Positions 25,786 through 36,670 of a stretch of DNA of 64,000 bases are shown here, piece after piece. Positions within the stretch are counted from its first letter, which is position 1; every line of letters starts with the position of its first letter. The position numbers were made by a program, and so were the translations under genes. Below the pieces are notes generated by a model. It was given only the letters and a program-made list of their open reading frames with translations, was not told the DNA's origin and did no database searches. The stretch comes from Fictibacillus arsenicus. GTDB lineage: Bacteria > Bacillota > Bacilli > Bacillales > Fictibacillaceae. Location of the stretch: the NCBI RefSeq assembly GCF_001999465.1, contig NZ_MQMF01000001.1, positions 62,001 to 126,000 on the forward strand, written 5' to 3'.

Positions 25786-28422
25786 TTAGGAAACCGTTTT
25801 AATCAATTCAACTGCAGAATCTATGCCTTCTTCCAACTTTTCAGGGTCTTTTCCGCCAGCTTGAGCCATGTCCGGACGGCCTCCGCCGCCTCCGCCGCAG
25901 CGAACCGCAACTTCTTTAACAAGGTTTCCTGCATGGTATCCTTTTGACACTAAATCCTTTGTAACCCCAGCAACAATATTTACTTTCCCTTGGCTTTCAG
26001 CACCTAAAATAACAATCCCGCTCTTAAGCTTGTTCTTTAAGTCGTCAACGATTGAACGCAGTCCGTTCATATCAGAAGCATTTACTTTTTTAGCGATAAC
26101 TGATACTCCGTTAATCGTTTGTACTTCGTCAACAAGACTTCCCGCTTCCAGGTTTCCGAGTTTTGAAGCTAATGATTCTTTTTCTTTCTGCAGCTCGCGA
26201 ATTTGATCGTTCAATGCATCAATACGCTGAGGCACATCCTTAAGGTTTGTTTTTAACTTTGAAGCTGAATCTTTTAACAGCTGAACTTGACCATTCATTA
26301 ATCGGTAAGCTGCTTCACCAGTAACAGCTTCAATACGTCTTGTACCCGCACCAATTCCTGATTCTGATACGATTTTAAACAATCCGATCTCAGCCGTATT
26401 GTTCACATGACATCCTCCGCATAGTTCCAGGCTGTACTCTCCAACTTTAACTACACGTACTGTCTCACCATATTTTTCGCCAAAAAGGGCCATAGCTCCC
26501 ATAGCTTTTGCTTCAGCAATATTTTTTACCATTTTTTCAACAGGGATGTTTGCCCAAACTTTTTCGTTTACGATTTCTTCAATCTTCTCAAGCTCTTCTG
26601 AAGAGATGCTTCCAAAATGCGTAAAGTCAAATCGCAGTCTGCCTTCCTGTACAAGTGAACCTGCCTGATTAACGTGTGTGCCTAGTACATCTTTCAAAGC
26701 CTGATGAAGCAAATGAGTTGCTGTATGATTTTTTACTACTTTTGCACGTGTTTCTTTGTCAACTTGCACGGAGACTTGCGTGTTATTTTCCAGAACACCT
26801 TTTTCTACGAGTACCGTATGCAGATTTTGTCCATTCGGAGCTTTTTGTACATCTTTTACTCGAAGTTGAAGGTTATTTCCTGTAATTGTGCCTTGGTCAG
26901 CAATCTGACCTCCGCTTTCAGCATAAAATGGCGTTTCATCAAGAATAACCTGTGCCTCATCACCTTCTGATACCATGGAGACACGCTCACCATTTTGCAG
27001 AACTTCAAGGATTCTTGCTTCCCCGCTTAAGGACTCATAACCTGAAAACTCACTTTTTACCGTGATGTCTGAAAGAACGCCGCCTTGAACCTGCATGCTG
27101 TCGACTTCTTGTCTTGCAGCACGCGCACGTTCACGCTGAGCTTTCATCTCGGATTCAAAGCCTTCCAGGTCAACTTCCATTCCATTCTCTGCTGCATATT
27201 CTTGTGTTAATTCAAAAGGGAATCCAAATGTATCATACAATTTAAATGCATCTTTACCAGAAATTATTTTATTGTTTTCTGATTTTTCTTTTTTGATTAC
27301 ATCTTCTAGGATAGCTAAGCCTTCGTTGATTGTTTCATGGAACCGTTCTTCTTCTGTCTTAACAACTTTCTGGATAAAAGGCACTTTTTCTTTCACTTCT
27401 GGATAAAAATCAACCATTATATCAGCTACGGTTGGTACTAATTCATACATGAAAGGCTTATTTATGCTAATCTTTTTAGCAAAACGAATCGCTCTTCTAA
27501 TCAAGCGTCTTAAGATATAACCTCTTCCCTCATTTGAAGGCAGCGCATTGTCTCCAATAGCGAAGCTCACTGTACGAATATGGTCTGCGATAACTTTGAA
27601 AGCTGTATCACTTTCAGGGGTGCTACCATAGGAAGTATTTGAAAGTTTCTCGGTTTCCCTAATGATTGGAAGGAAAAGATCAGTTTCAAAATTCGTCTTC
27701 GTATCTTGAATTACAGATACCATTCTTTCAAGCCCCATGCCTGTATCGATATTTTTCTTAGGCAGCGGTGTGTATGTGCCGTCTGGATTATGGTTGAACT
27801 GAGAAAACACTAGATTCCATACTTCAAGGTATCTTTCATTCTCACCGCCAGGATACAATTCAGGATCTGCAGGATCGTTTCCATAAGACTCTCCGCGATC
27901 ATAGAAAATCTCAGTATTTGGTCCGCTTGGGCCTTCCCCAATATCCCAGAAGTTACCCTCTAAGCGAATGATGCGCTCTTCAGGAAGTCCTACTTGCTTC
28001 GTCCAAATATCAAATGCTTCATCATCTTCAGGATGGATCGTAACAGAAAGTTTTTCTGGGTCAAATCCGATCCATTCTTCACTCGTTAAAAACTCCCAAG
28101 CCCAGAGAATTGCTTCCACTTTAAAATAATCACCAATCGAGAAATTGCCTAGCATTTCAAAGAAAGTATGGTGTCTTGCAGTAATTCCAACATTCTCGAT
28201 ATCGTTCGTACGGATAGATTTTTGAGCATTCGTAATACGCGGATTCTCTGGAATCACACGGCCGTCAAAATACTTTTTTAGCGTAGCTACCCCACTGTTG
28301 ATCCAAAGCAAAGTCGGATCTTCGTGCGGAACAAGAGAAGCACTCTGCTCTACACGATGGCCTTTCTCTTGGAAAAAATCGAGGAACATTTGTCTGACTT
28401 GAGCTGAAGTCAAAGTTTTCAT
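25786..28422 (-). CDS. alaS: Alanine--tRNA ligase
   Basis: 878 residues from ATG 28422 ([20 protein letters not shown]), preceded by AAAGGAGAATG; an upstream in-frame Met is not needed. The class II catalytic core (residues 1-450) has [10 protein letters not shown] and NTEIFYDRG. The editing domain has [11 protein letters not shown] and CGGCHV, and the C-Ala domain ends with [17 protein letters not shown]. It charges tRNA-Ala and clears Ser- and Gly-tRNA-Ala. Expression is controlled by the T-box leader at 28689-28930, with a repeat inserted in the leader between terminator and start codon. Confidence 0.97.
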   Translation of the reverse strand: MKTLTSAQVRQMFLDFFQEKGHRVEQSASLVPHEDPTLLWINSGVATLKKYFDGRVIPENPRITNAQKSIRTNDIENVGITARHHTFFEMLGNFSIGDYFKVEAILWAWEFLTSEEWIGFDPEKLSVTIHPEDDEAFDIWTKQVGLPEERIIRLEGNFWDIGEGPSGPNTEIFYDRGESYGNDPADPELYPGGENERYLEVWNLVFSQFNHNPDGTYTPLPKKNIDTGMGLERMVSVIQDTKTNFETDLFLPIIRETEKLSNTSYGSTPESDTAFKVIADHIRTVSFAIGDNALPSNEGRGYILRRLIRRAIRFAKKISINKPFMYELVPTVADIMVDFYPEVKEKVPFIQKVVKTEEERFHETINEGLAILEDVIKKEKSENNKIISGKDAFKLYDTFGFPFELTQEYAAENGMEVDLEGFESEMKAQRERARAARQEVDSMQVQGGVLSDITVKSEFSGYESLSGEARILEVLQNGERVSMVSEGDEAQVILDETPFYAESGGQIADQGTITGNNLQLRVKDVQKAPNGQNLHTVLVEKGVLENNTQVSVQVDKETRAKVVKNHTATHLLHQALKDVLGTHVNQAGSLVQEGRLRFDFTHFGSISSEELEKIEEIVNEKVWANIPVEKMVKNIAEAKAMGAMALFGEKYGETVRVVKVGEYSLELCGGCHVNNTAEIGLFKIVSESGIGAGTRRIEAVTGEAAYRLMNGQVQLLKDSASKLKTNLKDVPQRIDALNDQIRELQKEKESLASKLGNLEAGSLVDEVQTINGVSVIAKKVNASDMNGLRSIVDDLKNKLKSGIVILGAESQGKVNIVAGVTKDLVSKGYHAGNLVKEVAVRCGGGGGGRPDMAQAGGKDPEKLEEGIDSAVELIKTVS

Positions 28423-28461
28423 GGTTTCATTCTCCTTTTTACTTTTTTTGATAGGCTCTTC

Positions 28462-28675
28462 TCTAAAAGATTGTTGCTTTTGGTTCATATTTTTTTATTC
28501 TCTTCTTTGCCATGTTGATTGGAGTCCAAGGTGCGAGACTCCTGCGGGACGAGTGGGACAGGTGAGACTCCTAAAGGCGCAAAGCGCCAGGAGGCTCACC
28601 GCCCGCCCCGCGGAAAGCGAGTACCTGGAGCGGAAATCAACCACTTTCAAGAGCAACATAGTTTGCGAAAACAGC
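28462..28675 (+). repeat. REP-like palindromic repeat, copy 5 (short form), inside the alaS leader
   Basis: Near-consensus copy: CTAAAAGATTGTTGCTTTTG at the left, GGTGCGAGACTCCTGCGGGA, the GGCGCAAAGCGCC inner arm, GAGGCTCACCGCCCGCCCCG and AGAGCAACATAG at the right. It lies in the transcribed 5' UTR of alaS, between the T-box terminator (ending 28690) and the start codon (28422). Readthrough RNA must therefore include it, in antisense orientation. Confidence 0.88.
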
Positions 28676-28688
28676 CTTTAGATAAAAT

Positions 28689-28930
28689 AAAAAACTCCCA
28701 TCCCAAAAAACAGGGACGAGAGTTTGAATTCACGCGGTACCACCCTGGTTACATGTAATTACATGTCACCTTGATTAAAGCCTTAACGCGGCTTAACGGC
28801 AGATTTTCATTCTGCACTCCAGAGTAGCTTTCCGTTTTCTTCTTTCTGAAACACCTTTCAGCCGGTGGATGTTTCTCTCTATAGAAAGGACTAAAACGTA
28901 CTTATCTCTTTCAACGATTTTTGTTCTTCT
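28689..28930 (-). promoter_or_regulatory. T-box riboswitch of alaS (Ala specifier)
   Basis: The T-box sequence AGGGTGGTACCGCG is at 28733-28746, ending with the antiterminator that pairs with the tRNA acceptor end. The terminator hairpin (CTCTCGTCCC / GGGATGGGAG plus T-run) is at 28690-28724. Stem I lies at about 28810-28925, and the likely specifier codon GCT (Ala) is at 28826-28828 in its 3' side. Uncharged tRNA-Ala is expected to stabilise the antiterminator and raise alaS expression. Confidence 0.9.
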
Positions 28931-28936
28931 AGCGTT

Positions 28937-28966
28937 AGTATACGTTTATTTATTCGGACTTGTCAA
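28937..28966 (-). promoter_or_regulatory. Sigma-A promoter of the alaS T-box leader
   Basis: On the minus strand TTGACA (28961-28966, consensus) and TATACT (28937-28942) are 18 bases apart. The -35 box lies inside the last codons of the yrrI-type gene. Confidence 0.75.
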
Positions 28967-30032
28967 TCGGATGTCTTAATCGGTGTTCCCTAATGTGAAT
29001 AACAATAACTTTTATTACACTAAATACCGGAACAGCTAAGATCATTCCAGGTACTCCGGCGAGTTCACTTCCTAGAAGAAGCGAAAAAATGATAAAAACA
29101 GGGTGGATGTGCAGGTTTCTGCCGACAATAAATGGTCCGAGAATATTGCCTTCAATAAATTGAAGAACAAGCATGATTCCTATGGTGATCCAAACCATTT
29201 TCCAAGATATTGTCAGTGCAATCAAAATAACAGGAATAGCCCCCAAAATGGGTCCGAAATAAGGAATGATGTCTGTAATAGCAATTACGATGCCCAAAAG
29301 AATCGGATACGGCATTCCAACAATCCAAAGGGCTATCATGGCTGCAGCTCCAAGAATAGCTCCAACAAAAAGCTGTCCTCTGATATACCCGCCGAGCGAT
29401 TTATCTACATCTTCTATCAGATGTTTGCCTTCATGGCGGAACCTGCGTGGTGTAATATACCAGGCAGCTTTTTTAATTTTTTCAAAATCGTTCAGAAAGT
29501 AAAAAACTAAAAAAGGAACTACGATAATGACGAAAAAATAATCTACAATTTTTCTTAAAGAAAAAATGGCATTCGTTAAAATGTTCTGTGCGCTTATTTC
29601 CATTTTAACAATATATTGTTCAATTTTAGAATGAACGGAGTATGGCAGTGCTGAAGTTCCTTTATCGACTTTGGATAAAAGCTCTTTATAATCTTTTGCA
29701 AGAGCAGGCACATTTTCTAACAGCTGTTTCAATTGAACGACAAAATAGGGAAAACCCTTAGCGATGGTATAGCCTAATCCTCCAAAAAACAGAAGGTATA
29801 TCGTTAAAATTGCTACAAACCGAGGTACACCTTTCTCATGCACATATTCTACTAGAGGGTGAAGCAGGTATGTAATAAGAGCGGCCAAAAAGAAAGGCAA
29901 AAATACCCCTTTAAGTGCTGTTATTAATGGTTGATACAAAGGATTTAACTTCATGAGAAGGAATAAACATAAAAACAGCAATAAAAGAAGCGTCAGCCGG
30001 TAAATCCACTTCATTCGATTTTCCTTTGTCAT
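28950..30032 (-). CDS. yrrI: AI-2E family transporter (YrrI-like)
   Basis: About 360 residues from ATG 30032 (MTKENRMKWIYRLTLLLLL), preceded by AAAAGGGTG. It has eight hydrophobic segments in the AI-2E/UPF0118 arrangement: an N-terminal pair, a long soluble region (about 80-160), then a helix cluster. The second half carries GIVIAITDIIPYFGPILGAIP, the family signature (21 residues; the core is DIIPYFGP). Members export small molecules or act as Na+/H+ exchangers; the substrate is unknown. Its 3' end contains the alaS -35 box, so termination and alaS initiation share DNA. Confidence 0.9.
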   Translation of the reverse strand: MTKENRMKWIYRLTLLLLLFLCLFLLMKLNPLYQPLITALKGVFLPFFLAALITYLLHPLVEYVHEKGVPRFVAILTIYLLFFGGLGYTIAKGFPYFVVQLKQLLENVPALAKDYKELLSKVDKGTSALPYSVHSKIEQYIVKMEISAQNILTNAIFSLRKIVDYFFVIIVVPFLVFYFLNDFEKIKKAAWYITPRRFRHEGKHLIEDVDKSLGGYIRGQLFVGAILGAAAMIALWIVGMPYPILLGIVIAITDIIPYFGPILGAIPVILIALTISWKMVWITIGIMLVLQFIEGNILGPFIVGRNLHIHPVFIIFSLLLGSELAGVPGMILAVPVFSVIKVIVIHIREHRLRHPIDKSE

Positions 30033-30049
30033 TGTTTTCACCCTTTTTT

Positions 30050-30078
30050 TAAAAAACCCCGTCTTAAATAGACGGGGA
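30050..30078 (-). terminator. Intrinsic terminator of the yrzR-like gene
   Basis: CCCCGTCT (30057-30064) pairs with AGACGGGG (30070-30077) over a five-base loop, followed by six T on the minus strand. It lies just upstream of the yrrI ribosome binding site. Confidence 0.88.
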
Positions 30079-30084
30079 ATACAT

Positions 30085-30264
30085 TTAATAAATGGCTTTT
30101 GCGATTCTTTTTCGGATTTTTTTTGCACGTCTCGATGTCCATAGATCACCGATATCCGAAAAATTCATATTCATTCTGGACATTCTAGACATCCTTCTGT
30201 TTCTCATCGCATATGTTGCCGCTCCAATACCAAGTGCGAAAAGAGAACTCATCGTCCTATTCAT
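30085..30264 (-). CDS. DUF3918-like small protein (YrzR type)
   Basis: A 59-residue ORF starting at ATG 30264 after GAGGTG. The product starts MNRTMSSLFALGIGAATYAM, then has a Met/Arg-rich stretch RNRRMSRMSRMNMNF and a basic C terminus SRRAKKIRKRIAKAIY. The N-terminal MNRTMSSL plus small hydrophobic segment and basic end match the DUF3918/YrzR group, which in B. subtilis lies in the same neighbourhood. It has its own terminator. Function is unknown. Confidence 0.75.
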   Translation of the reverse strand: MNRTMSSLFALGIGAATYAMRNRRMSRMSRMNMNFSDIGDLWTSRRAKKIRKRIAKAIY

Positions 30265-30298
30265 GCTTTATCACCTCGACATCAGAGTAATAAAAAAC

Positions 30299-30496
30299 TT
30301 ATGAAGTACTTTCTCTATAAGTCAGGTCATGATCTTCAAATAAGTCGTCGAGTGATGTTAATGAGCCGTCTTCTTCCACTTGATGAAGGGACAGTCTTCC
30401 TTTTACAATGGAAAGCTCAATAAAACAGTTCCAGCAATAATACTGGTTCACCCCGATTTTCCCAATATCTTTTCGGCTGCAGTTCGGACATTCCAC
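30299..30496 (-). CDS. Small zinc-ribbon protein
   Basis: About 65 residues if started at GTG 30496, which has AAAGGAGA 8-9 bases upstream; an ATG at 30544 has no ribosome binding site. The product begins MECPNCSRKDIGKIGVNQYY, then CWNCFIEL. Two CxxC pairs 16 residues apart form a classic zinc ribbon. An acidic tail follows. I do not recognise a named family. It sits between recD2 and the yrzR-like gene on the same strand, where B. subtilis has the glnQHMP and yrrD region. Confidence 0.7.
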   Translation of the reverse strand: MECPNCSRKDIGKIGVNQYYCWNCFIELSIVKGRLSLHQVEEDGSLTSLDDLFEDHDLTYRESTS

Positions 30497-30596
30497 TTGC
30501 TTTCTCTCCTTTGAATTTACTTTTACAAGGGTGTCCTGAAACATTGCAAAATATACGCCAGAAGTGGTTTTGAAGTATTTACCTGCCTATAGATAT

Positions 30597-30646
30597 GAAA
30601 AAAGAAATGTCCGATAAGATGCTTTTTCGTCATCCTCCGAACATTT
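30597..30646 (-). terminator. Probable terminator of recD2
   Basis: AGAAATGT and ACATTTCT arms enclose a partly paired interior, and six T follow on the minus strand at about 30598-30604. The stem is weaker than others in the window. Confidence 0.55.
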
Positions 30647-32977
30647 CTAGTTTGTTTCGTTAAAGAGTGTATCATTCATAAAATCTTTTTCCAGTAAGGT
30701 TTCTTGCAGCCGAAGTTTAAGACCAGAATATCTTTCTGATTCATCAGAGCGCTGCACTGCCCAAGAGAATGCTTCTTGTTCTCCGCATAAAATCAGATAT
30801 TCTTTGCTTCTCGTAATAGCAGTATAAATTAGGTTTCGTTTAAGCATTCTATAATAGCTTTTCACAATGGGAAGAATGACAATCGGATACTCACTGCCTT
30901 GAGACTTATGTATGGAGCAGCAAAAAGCGTGTGTAAAATGGTTAAACTCACTTCTTTTATACATCACTTCAATTTCATCAAAGCTGATGACAATCTGATC
31001 TTCTTTGTCTGTATTTTCCCTTGCATAAATAACGGCTACAATTTCTCCTATATCCCCGTTAAAAACGTTATCTTCAGGCTGATTGACAAGCTGGAGCACC
31101 TTATCCCCTTTTCTGTAAAAAACATCAGCAACTTGCAGCTGCCGCTGTTTTTGTTTTTCGGGATTAAACAGACGCTGCAGTTCTGTGTTTAACCGGTCGA
31201 TGCCTATTGGACCTTTATACATTGGAGCTAGCACTTGAATGTCTCTTGATGTATAGCCTTTTTTTATGGCATTTTTACATACTTGAATGATGGCTTGGAA
31301 AACCTGCTCTCCTGAACAAGAAAAAAAACGCCTGTCTTTTTGAGGAATCAGCAAGTCTTGTGGAAGATTCCCTTTTTTCATCTCATGTGCTAAACGAATA
31401 ATGGAAGAACCTTCAGATTGTCTGTAGATATCTATTAATTTGGTTTGCGGAATATGATCTGATTCGAGCAGATCCTTTAACACTAGACCAGGTCCTACGG
31501 AAGGAAGCTGATCCTCATCTCCTACAAAGATAATTTGAATATGCTCAGGAAGCGCCTTTGAAAGTGAGTATGCAAGCCAAATATCGACCATCGACATTTC
31601 ATCTACGATCAACAGCTTTCCTTCTATTTGCTCATCTTCATTTTTTTCAAAGTGTCCTGCGCCTCTCCATCCCAATAGACGGTGAATGGTATGAGCTGGA
31701 ATACCTGTGGATTCAGTCATGCGTTTTGCAGCACGTCCTGTAGGCGCAACAAGCAAGACAGGAAATGGTTCTTTTTTTCCGCGGTAATCTTCTATGTTTA
31801 AACTTACTCCATGTATCTCACTATAAAGTTCTACGATTCCCTTAATAACGGTTGTTTTACCTGTTCCGGGACCGCCAGTGAGCACCATTACCGAAGAAGT
31901 CAGCGCTTTTTTAATGGCTTCCTTTTGACTGTTAGCGTATTTGATATTCAGCCGTTTTTCTAAATTTTCCAGTTCGGTCTCAATTTGCTCAACAGGGATA
32001 TCATAATCCGTTTTTTGGCTTTGCAAAAGATGATTGATTTTTTGAGCGAATCCTCGTTCAGCAAAATAAAGAGAAGGTAAATACACCACATTTTCTTTTA
32101 AGATCAGCCGTTTTTCAGCTTCCATGTCTTGAATTTCTCTGAAAATGCTCATCTCATCTACAGTATCTTTTCCGTCAGCCAAAAGCTTTCTGACTCCTGC
32201 CAGAAGTTCTTCAACCGGCAGAAAGGAATGACCCAGATCAGTACCTTGATCTCTTAAAAGAAATTGACAGGCAGCCTGAATACGATCAGGATGGTTCACT
32301 TGCATGCCATTGCCTTTTGCGATTTCATCTGCTCTATGAAATCCAATACCCGGTACATCTTCAATAAGCCGGTACGGTTCATTCTTTACAACAGATATTG
32401 CTTCATCCTGGTACGTTTGAAAGATCTTCATTGCAAGCTGAGGGCCGATTCCATATGGCTGGACAGCCATCATCACCTGATCCAACCCTCTGTTCTCCAG
32501 CAATGCTTCATGCAGATTTTTTGCTTGCTCTTCTGTTAACTTCGGAATTTGGCTGATGTATTCTGGAGATTCTAAGAGTTTCGTGATCGCATCATCACCC
32601 ATAACTTCTACGATATGTTCAGCTGTTTTCTTGCCTATTCCTTTAAACAAGTCGCTCGATAAATATTGAACCATCGCTTCCCTGGATTGAGGCATTTCTT
32701 TTTTAAAATACTCAACCTCATACTGCTTCCCATATTTAGGGTGATCTTTAAATCTCCCATAAAACAGGTAGAGTTCATCCTCCCTTAATGGAGGAAGTAT
32801 GCCAGTGATCATGACTTCTTTTTCATCATAATTTTCATTTGTCTCCTTGATTCTAACCCGTGCCACAGTATAAAGACTTTCAGATTGATGATATACGGTG
32901 GAAATCAATGTCCCTTTTATATAACGGGCTGTCTGAGACGTTTCATCCTCTAAGTTAAAGGAAGGCTGCTGTGCCAT
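30647..32977 (-). CDS. recD2: ATP-dependent DNA helicase RecD2 (YrrC)
   Basis: About 776 residues from ATG 32977 (MAQQPSFNLED), preceded by AAAAGGGG. The N-terminal extension has helix-hairpin-helix motifs (SDLFKGIGKKTAEHIVE, then IEDVPGIGFHRADEIAKG). The superfamily 1 motor has Walker A GGPGTGKTTVIKG, Walker B LLIVDEMSMVD, and motif III GDEDQLPSVGPG. The C-terminal motif is HKSQGSEYP. RecD2 is a 5'-3' helicase acting in repair and fork maintenance without RecBC. It is 13 bases downstream of yrrB. Confidence 0.95.
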   Translation of the reverse strand: MAQQPSFNLEDETSQTARYIKGTLISTVYHQSESLYTVARVRIKETNENYDEKEVMITGILPPLREDELYLFYGRFKDHPKYGKQYEVEYFKKEMPQSREAMVQYLSSDLFKGIGKKTAEHIVEVMGDDAITKLLESPEYISQIPKLTEEQAKNLHEALLENRGLDQVMMAVQPYGIGPQLAMKIFQTYQDEAISVVKNEPYRLIEDVPGIGFHRADEIAKGNGMQVNHPDRIQAACQFLLRDQGTDLGHSFLPVEELLAGVRKLLADGKDTVDEMSIFREIQDMEAEKRLILKENVVYLPSLYFAERGFAQKINHLLQSQKTDYDIPVEQIETELENLEKRLNIKYANSQKEAIKKALTSSVMVLTGGPGTGKTTVIKGIVELYSEIHGVSLNIEDYRGKKEPFPVLLVAPTGRAAKRMTESTGIPAHTIHRLLGWRGAGHFEKNEDEQIEGKLLIVDEMSMVDIWLAYSLSKALPEHIQIIFVGDEDQLPSVGPGLVLKDLLESDHIPQTKLIDIYRQSEGSSIIRLAHEMKKGNLPQDLLIPQKDRRFFSCSGEQVFQAIIQVCKNAIKKGYTSRDIQVLAPMYKGPIGIDRLNTELQRLFNPEKQKQRQLQVADVFYRKGDKVLQLVNQPEDNVFNGDIGEIVAVIYARENTDKEDQIVISFDEIEVMYKRSEFNHFTHAFCCSIHKSQGSEYPIVILPIVKSYYRMLKRNLIYTAITRSKEYLILCGEQEAFSWAVQRSDESERYSGLKLRLQETLLEKDFMNDTLFNETN

Positions 32978-32990
32978 AAAGCATCCCCTT

Positions 32991-33650
32991 TTAATGTTTT
33001 GTATTCTTATTTTCGATATTCCTTTTCCCATTTCCTGCCAGATAATGGTCTGGCTGAATATCTAAAGCTTTTTCAAATGCTGAAAGAGCCTCATCGTTAC
33101 GATCAAAAAAGCTCAAACAAACACCAAAGTTATACCAGGCATCTGCATGCTTTTCATCTCGCTTTGTTACCATTTCAAATGTCCTTAGAGCAGATTTAAC
33201 ATCACCGATTCTTCCCTGGCACAGTCCAAATTGGAAAAGTGCCTCATTGTCATCTGCGTTCAATTCAGTCGTTCTCATTAAGTAAGGAAATGCTAGCTTG
33301 TTTTCACCAAGTGATACAAACGACATTCCTGTCATAAAATATGTGTCTGAGTCTTGCAGTCCGCCTTTTATTGCTTCTTGGAAGAGCTTAGCTGCTTTCG
33401 TAAACTGTTCAAGATGATAGCATGCAATCCCTGCACCATATTGAGCAGCCGCAGCATCCTTATCCAGCGATAATGCCTTGTCAAAAAAATGTATTGCTTT
33501 TTCATGTTCATGTACCGCAGAAAGCAGATTTCCAAAATTAATATAATGAACCGGATTTTGAGGATCGGCTTCAATCATAACTTCAAGACTCTTTGCCGCT
33601 TCTTCAAACTTTCCTTTTTTTAAGTATTCAAGTCCTTTTGAAGGCTCCAT
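32991..33650 (-). CDS. yrrB: Tetratricopeptide-repeat protein (YrrB)
   Basis: About 219 residues from ATG 33650 (MEPSKGLEYLKKGKFEEAA), after GATGGGGG. Six TPR units cover nearly the whole protein, for example NPVHYINFGNLLSAVHEHEK and ADAWYNFGVCLSFFDRNDEA. TPR proteins mediate protein contacts; YrrB in B. subtilis is encoded with recD2 and mnmA. No signal peptide is visible, so it is cytosolic. Upstream lies a 20-bp tandem repeat. Confidence 0.9.
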   Translation of the reverse strand: MEPSKGLEYLKKGKFEEAAKSLEVMIEADPQNPVHYINFGNLLSAVHEHEKAIHFFDKALSLDKDAAAAQYGAGIACYHLEQFTKAAKLFQEAIKGGLQDSDTYFMTGMSFVSLGENKLAFPYLMRTTELNADDNEALFQFGLCQGRIGDVKSALRTFEMVTKRDEKHADAWYNFGVCLSFFDRNDEALSAFEKALDIQPDHYLAGNGKRNIENKNTKH

Positions 33651-33730
33651 TTCTATACCCCCATCTTTATTTCCTACCAAAGTATATCAAATCAGGCTGA
33701 AAACCGCACAGAGTTTTATGCATCGATTTG

Positions 33731-33830
33731 TAAATCTCGGATGGCGATCATAAATCTCGGATGACGATCATAAATCTCGGATGACGATCATAAATCTCTG
33801 ATGGCGATCATAAATCTCTGATGGCGATCA
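33731..33830. repeat. Five tandem copies of a 20-bp unit
   Basis: The unit TAAATCTCGGATGGCGATCA is repeated five times end to end, with changes only at two positions (CGG/CTG and GGC/GAC). A degenerate sixth copy runs to about 33850. It lies between yrrB and the mnmA terminator. It is the best-preserved of the 20-21-bp-period arrays in the window. Confidence 0.95.
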
Positions 33831-33870
33831 TCCAGCGAGCATAAATGGCGCTGTATGATCTTTTTATAGC

Positions 33871-33922
33871 AAAAAAAGCTGGCGTTCGGTGTTATTCCAA
33901 CCGATTCGCCAGCTTTTTCGCT
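33871..33922. terminator. Intrinsic terminator of mnmA
   Basis: AAAAAGCTGGCG (33873-33884) pairs perfectly with 33907-33918, and an inner CGGT/ACCG pair extends it. T-runs flank both sides. Confidence 0.9.
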
Positions 33923-33929
33923 TGTTTTA

Positions 33930-35075
<1,146 letters not shown>

Positions 35076-35096
35076 TCATATGACAAACATTGTAAC

Positions 35097-36239
35097 TTAT
35101 TTTGCTAAACGTTTCACGATTTTTGCTGTCTCACGGGCTGCATATTCAATATTTTCCAATTCATTGCCTAATCCAAAACTAAAACGAACGGATGATTTCG
35201 TCCGTTCATCTTCTCCAAACATGGCAGCCAATACGTGCGAAGGCTCATGTGAACCAGCTGTACACGCGGATCCGCTTGAAGCTGCGATACCTGCTATATC
35301 CAGGTTAACTAAAAGCACTTCTGTCTTTACTCCAGGAAAACTGACATTTAAAATATGCGGCAGAAAGTATTCGTTACTGCCATTCTCTAAATAATGTATG
35401 TTCTCTTCATCCCATATTTTTTTCATCGTATCCCGATAATTCATGTATTGTTCGAAGCGTTCATCCCGCTCTTTCAGTGCTAACGCGGCTGCTTTATTCA
35501 ATGCGGCGATTCCCGCGACGTTCTCTGTGCCGGCACGGCGTTTACGTTCTTGCTCACCGCCGAAGCCTTGGGGAAGAAAAGGTACTCCTTCCTTTACATA
35601 TAGAAAGCCTGTCCCTTTTGGACTGTTGATCTTATGTCCGGACGCACTCAACAAATCGATGTTCATTCCTTTAACATCAATAGGTATCAGACCATATGCC
35701 TGAACTGCGTCTGTATGAAAGATAATATTCTTCTCTTTTAATAAGCTGCCGATCTCTTTAATGTCTTGTGTTGTTCCTGTTTCATTGTTGCAATACATGA
35801 TAGAAACAAGAATAGTTTCTTCTTTCAGAGACGCTTTTAATTCATCAAGGGAGATCCTGCCGTTCTTATCGACTGATAAATAAGTAACCTCAAAGCCTCT
35901 CTTTTCAAGCTCATGAAAGGTATGGAGAACAGCATGATGCTCCACTCTTGTCGTTATAACATGTTTTCCTTTTTCCATTAATGCCGAAGCTGTACCCAGA
36001 ATTGCCAGGTTATCACTTTCTGTCCCCCCGCTAGTAAATATAATTTCGTTCCTGGTAGCATTAATAGAAGAGGCTATAGCAGTACGAGCATCATCAAGAA
36101 CTTTGCGCGCACGTCTGCCAAATTGATGTATGCTAGAAGGATTTCCAAAATGCTCCGTTAAATATGGGATCATCTCTTCGATCACTTCAGGATGAACAGG
36201 TGATGTTGCAGCGTGATCCAAATAAACGTTTTTCATCAT
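35097..36239 (-). CDS. yrvO: Cysteine desulfurase dedicated to MnmA (YrvO)
   Basis: A 380-residue NifS/IscS-type PLP enzyme. It starts VYLDHAATSPVHPEV. The PLP lysine is in SASGHKINSPKGTGFLYV (about residue 200) and the persulfide Cys in SSGSACTAGSHEPSHVL (about 323). It removes sulfur from cysteine and passes it to MnmA, encoded next. It is 12 bases downstream of cymR, so cysteine-responsive repression and cysteine use are genetically linked. Confidence 0.95.
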   Translation of the reverse strand: MMKNVYLDHAATSPVHPEVIEEMIPYLTEHFGNPSSIHQFGRRARKVLDDARTAIASSINATRNEIIFTSGGTESDNLAILGTASALMEKGKHVITTRVEHHAVLHTFHELEKRGFEVTYLSVDKNGRISLDELKASLKEETILVSIMYCNNETGTTQDIKEIGSLLKEKNIIFHTDAVQAYGLIPIDVKGMNIDLLSASGHKINSPKGTGFLYVKEGVPFLPQGFGGEQERKRRAGTENVAGIAALNKAAALALKERDERFEQYMNYRDTMKKIWDEENIHYLENGSNEYFLPHILNVSFPGVKTEVLLVNLDIAGIAASSGSACTAGSHEPSHVLAAMFGEDERTKSSVRFSFGLGNELENIEYAARETAKIVKRLAK

Positions 36240-36250
36240 CAGATTCCTTC

Positions 36251-36670
36251 CTAAATATAAAACATATAGGCGTCCTGCGCGCCTTCGTCTTCATAGTTCG
36301 CTAAATCTTCTAATGTTGTAGAATCGAGCACATCCTTTACAGCATCACGAATCTTTATCCATAGATTACGCTTTGCTGGTTCCTCATCATCCATCATTTC
36401 TACAGGTGAAATGGGTCCTTCCAGTACACGGATAATGTCTCCTGCAGTTATAGTAGAAGCTTCTTTAGCTAAAATATACCCCCCGTAAGCACCTCTTATA
36501 CTTTTTACCAAACCTGCGTTTCTTAGCGGGGCGATAAGCTGCTCAAGATAATGCTCTGATAAACTGTGCTCTTTAGCAATCAGTTTTAAAGCGATTGGAC
36601 CTTCACCTGATCTCTTTGCTAATACCATCATGATGGTTAACCCGTATCTGCCCTTTGTTGATATTTTCAT
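36251..36670 (-). CDS. cymR: Cysteine metabolism repressor CymR (Rrf2 family)
   Basis: About 139 residues from ATG 36670 (MKISTKGRYGLTIM), with GGAGTG upstream. The N-terminal winged helix has HSLSEHYLEQLIAPLRNAGL, then GAYGGYIL, typical of Rrf2 proteins. The usual Fe-S cysteines of IscR are absent, as expected for CymR. In B. subtilis CymR acts with CysK to repress cysteine uptake and synthesis genes, including the mtnN-mccAB operon. A possible operator lies upstream of yrrT (16478-16500). The start lies inside the 3' end of the preceding gene. Confidence 0.95.
   Translation of the reverse strand: MKISTKGRYGLTIMMVLAKRSGEGPIALKLIAKEHSLSEHYLEQLIAPLRNAGLVKSIRGAYGGYILAKEASTITAGDIIRVLEGPISPVEMMDDEEPAKRNLWIKIRDAVKDVLDSTTLEDLANYEDEGAQDAYMFYI

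Noticed and set aside
28681-28960. Possible tRNA gene near the alaS leader because of ACCACC/GGTGGT and clover-like pairing
   Set aside because: The sequence is a T-box leader with its antiterminator and terminator. No tRNA with proper arms and CCA end could be drawn here or elsewhere in the window.
33731-33830. CRISPR array interpretation of the 20-bp tandem repeats
   Set aside because: Units are directly adjacent with no variable spacers, and no cas genes are present.
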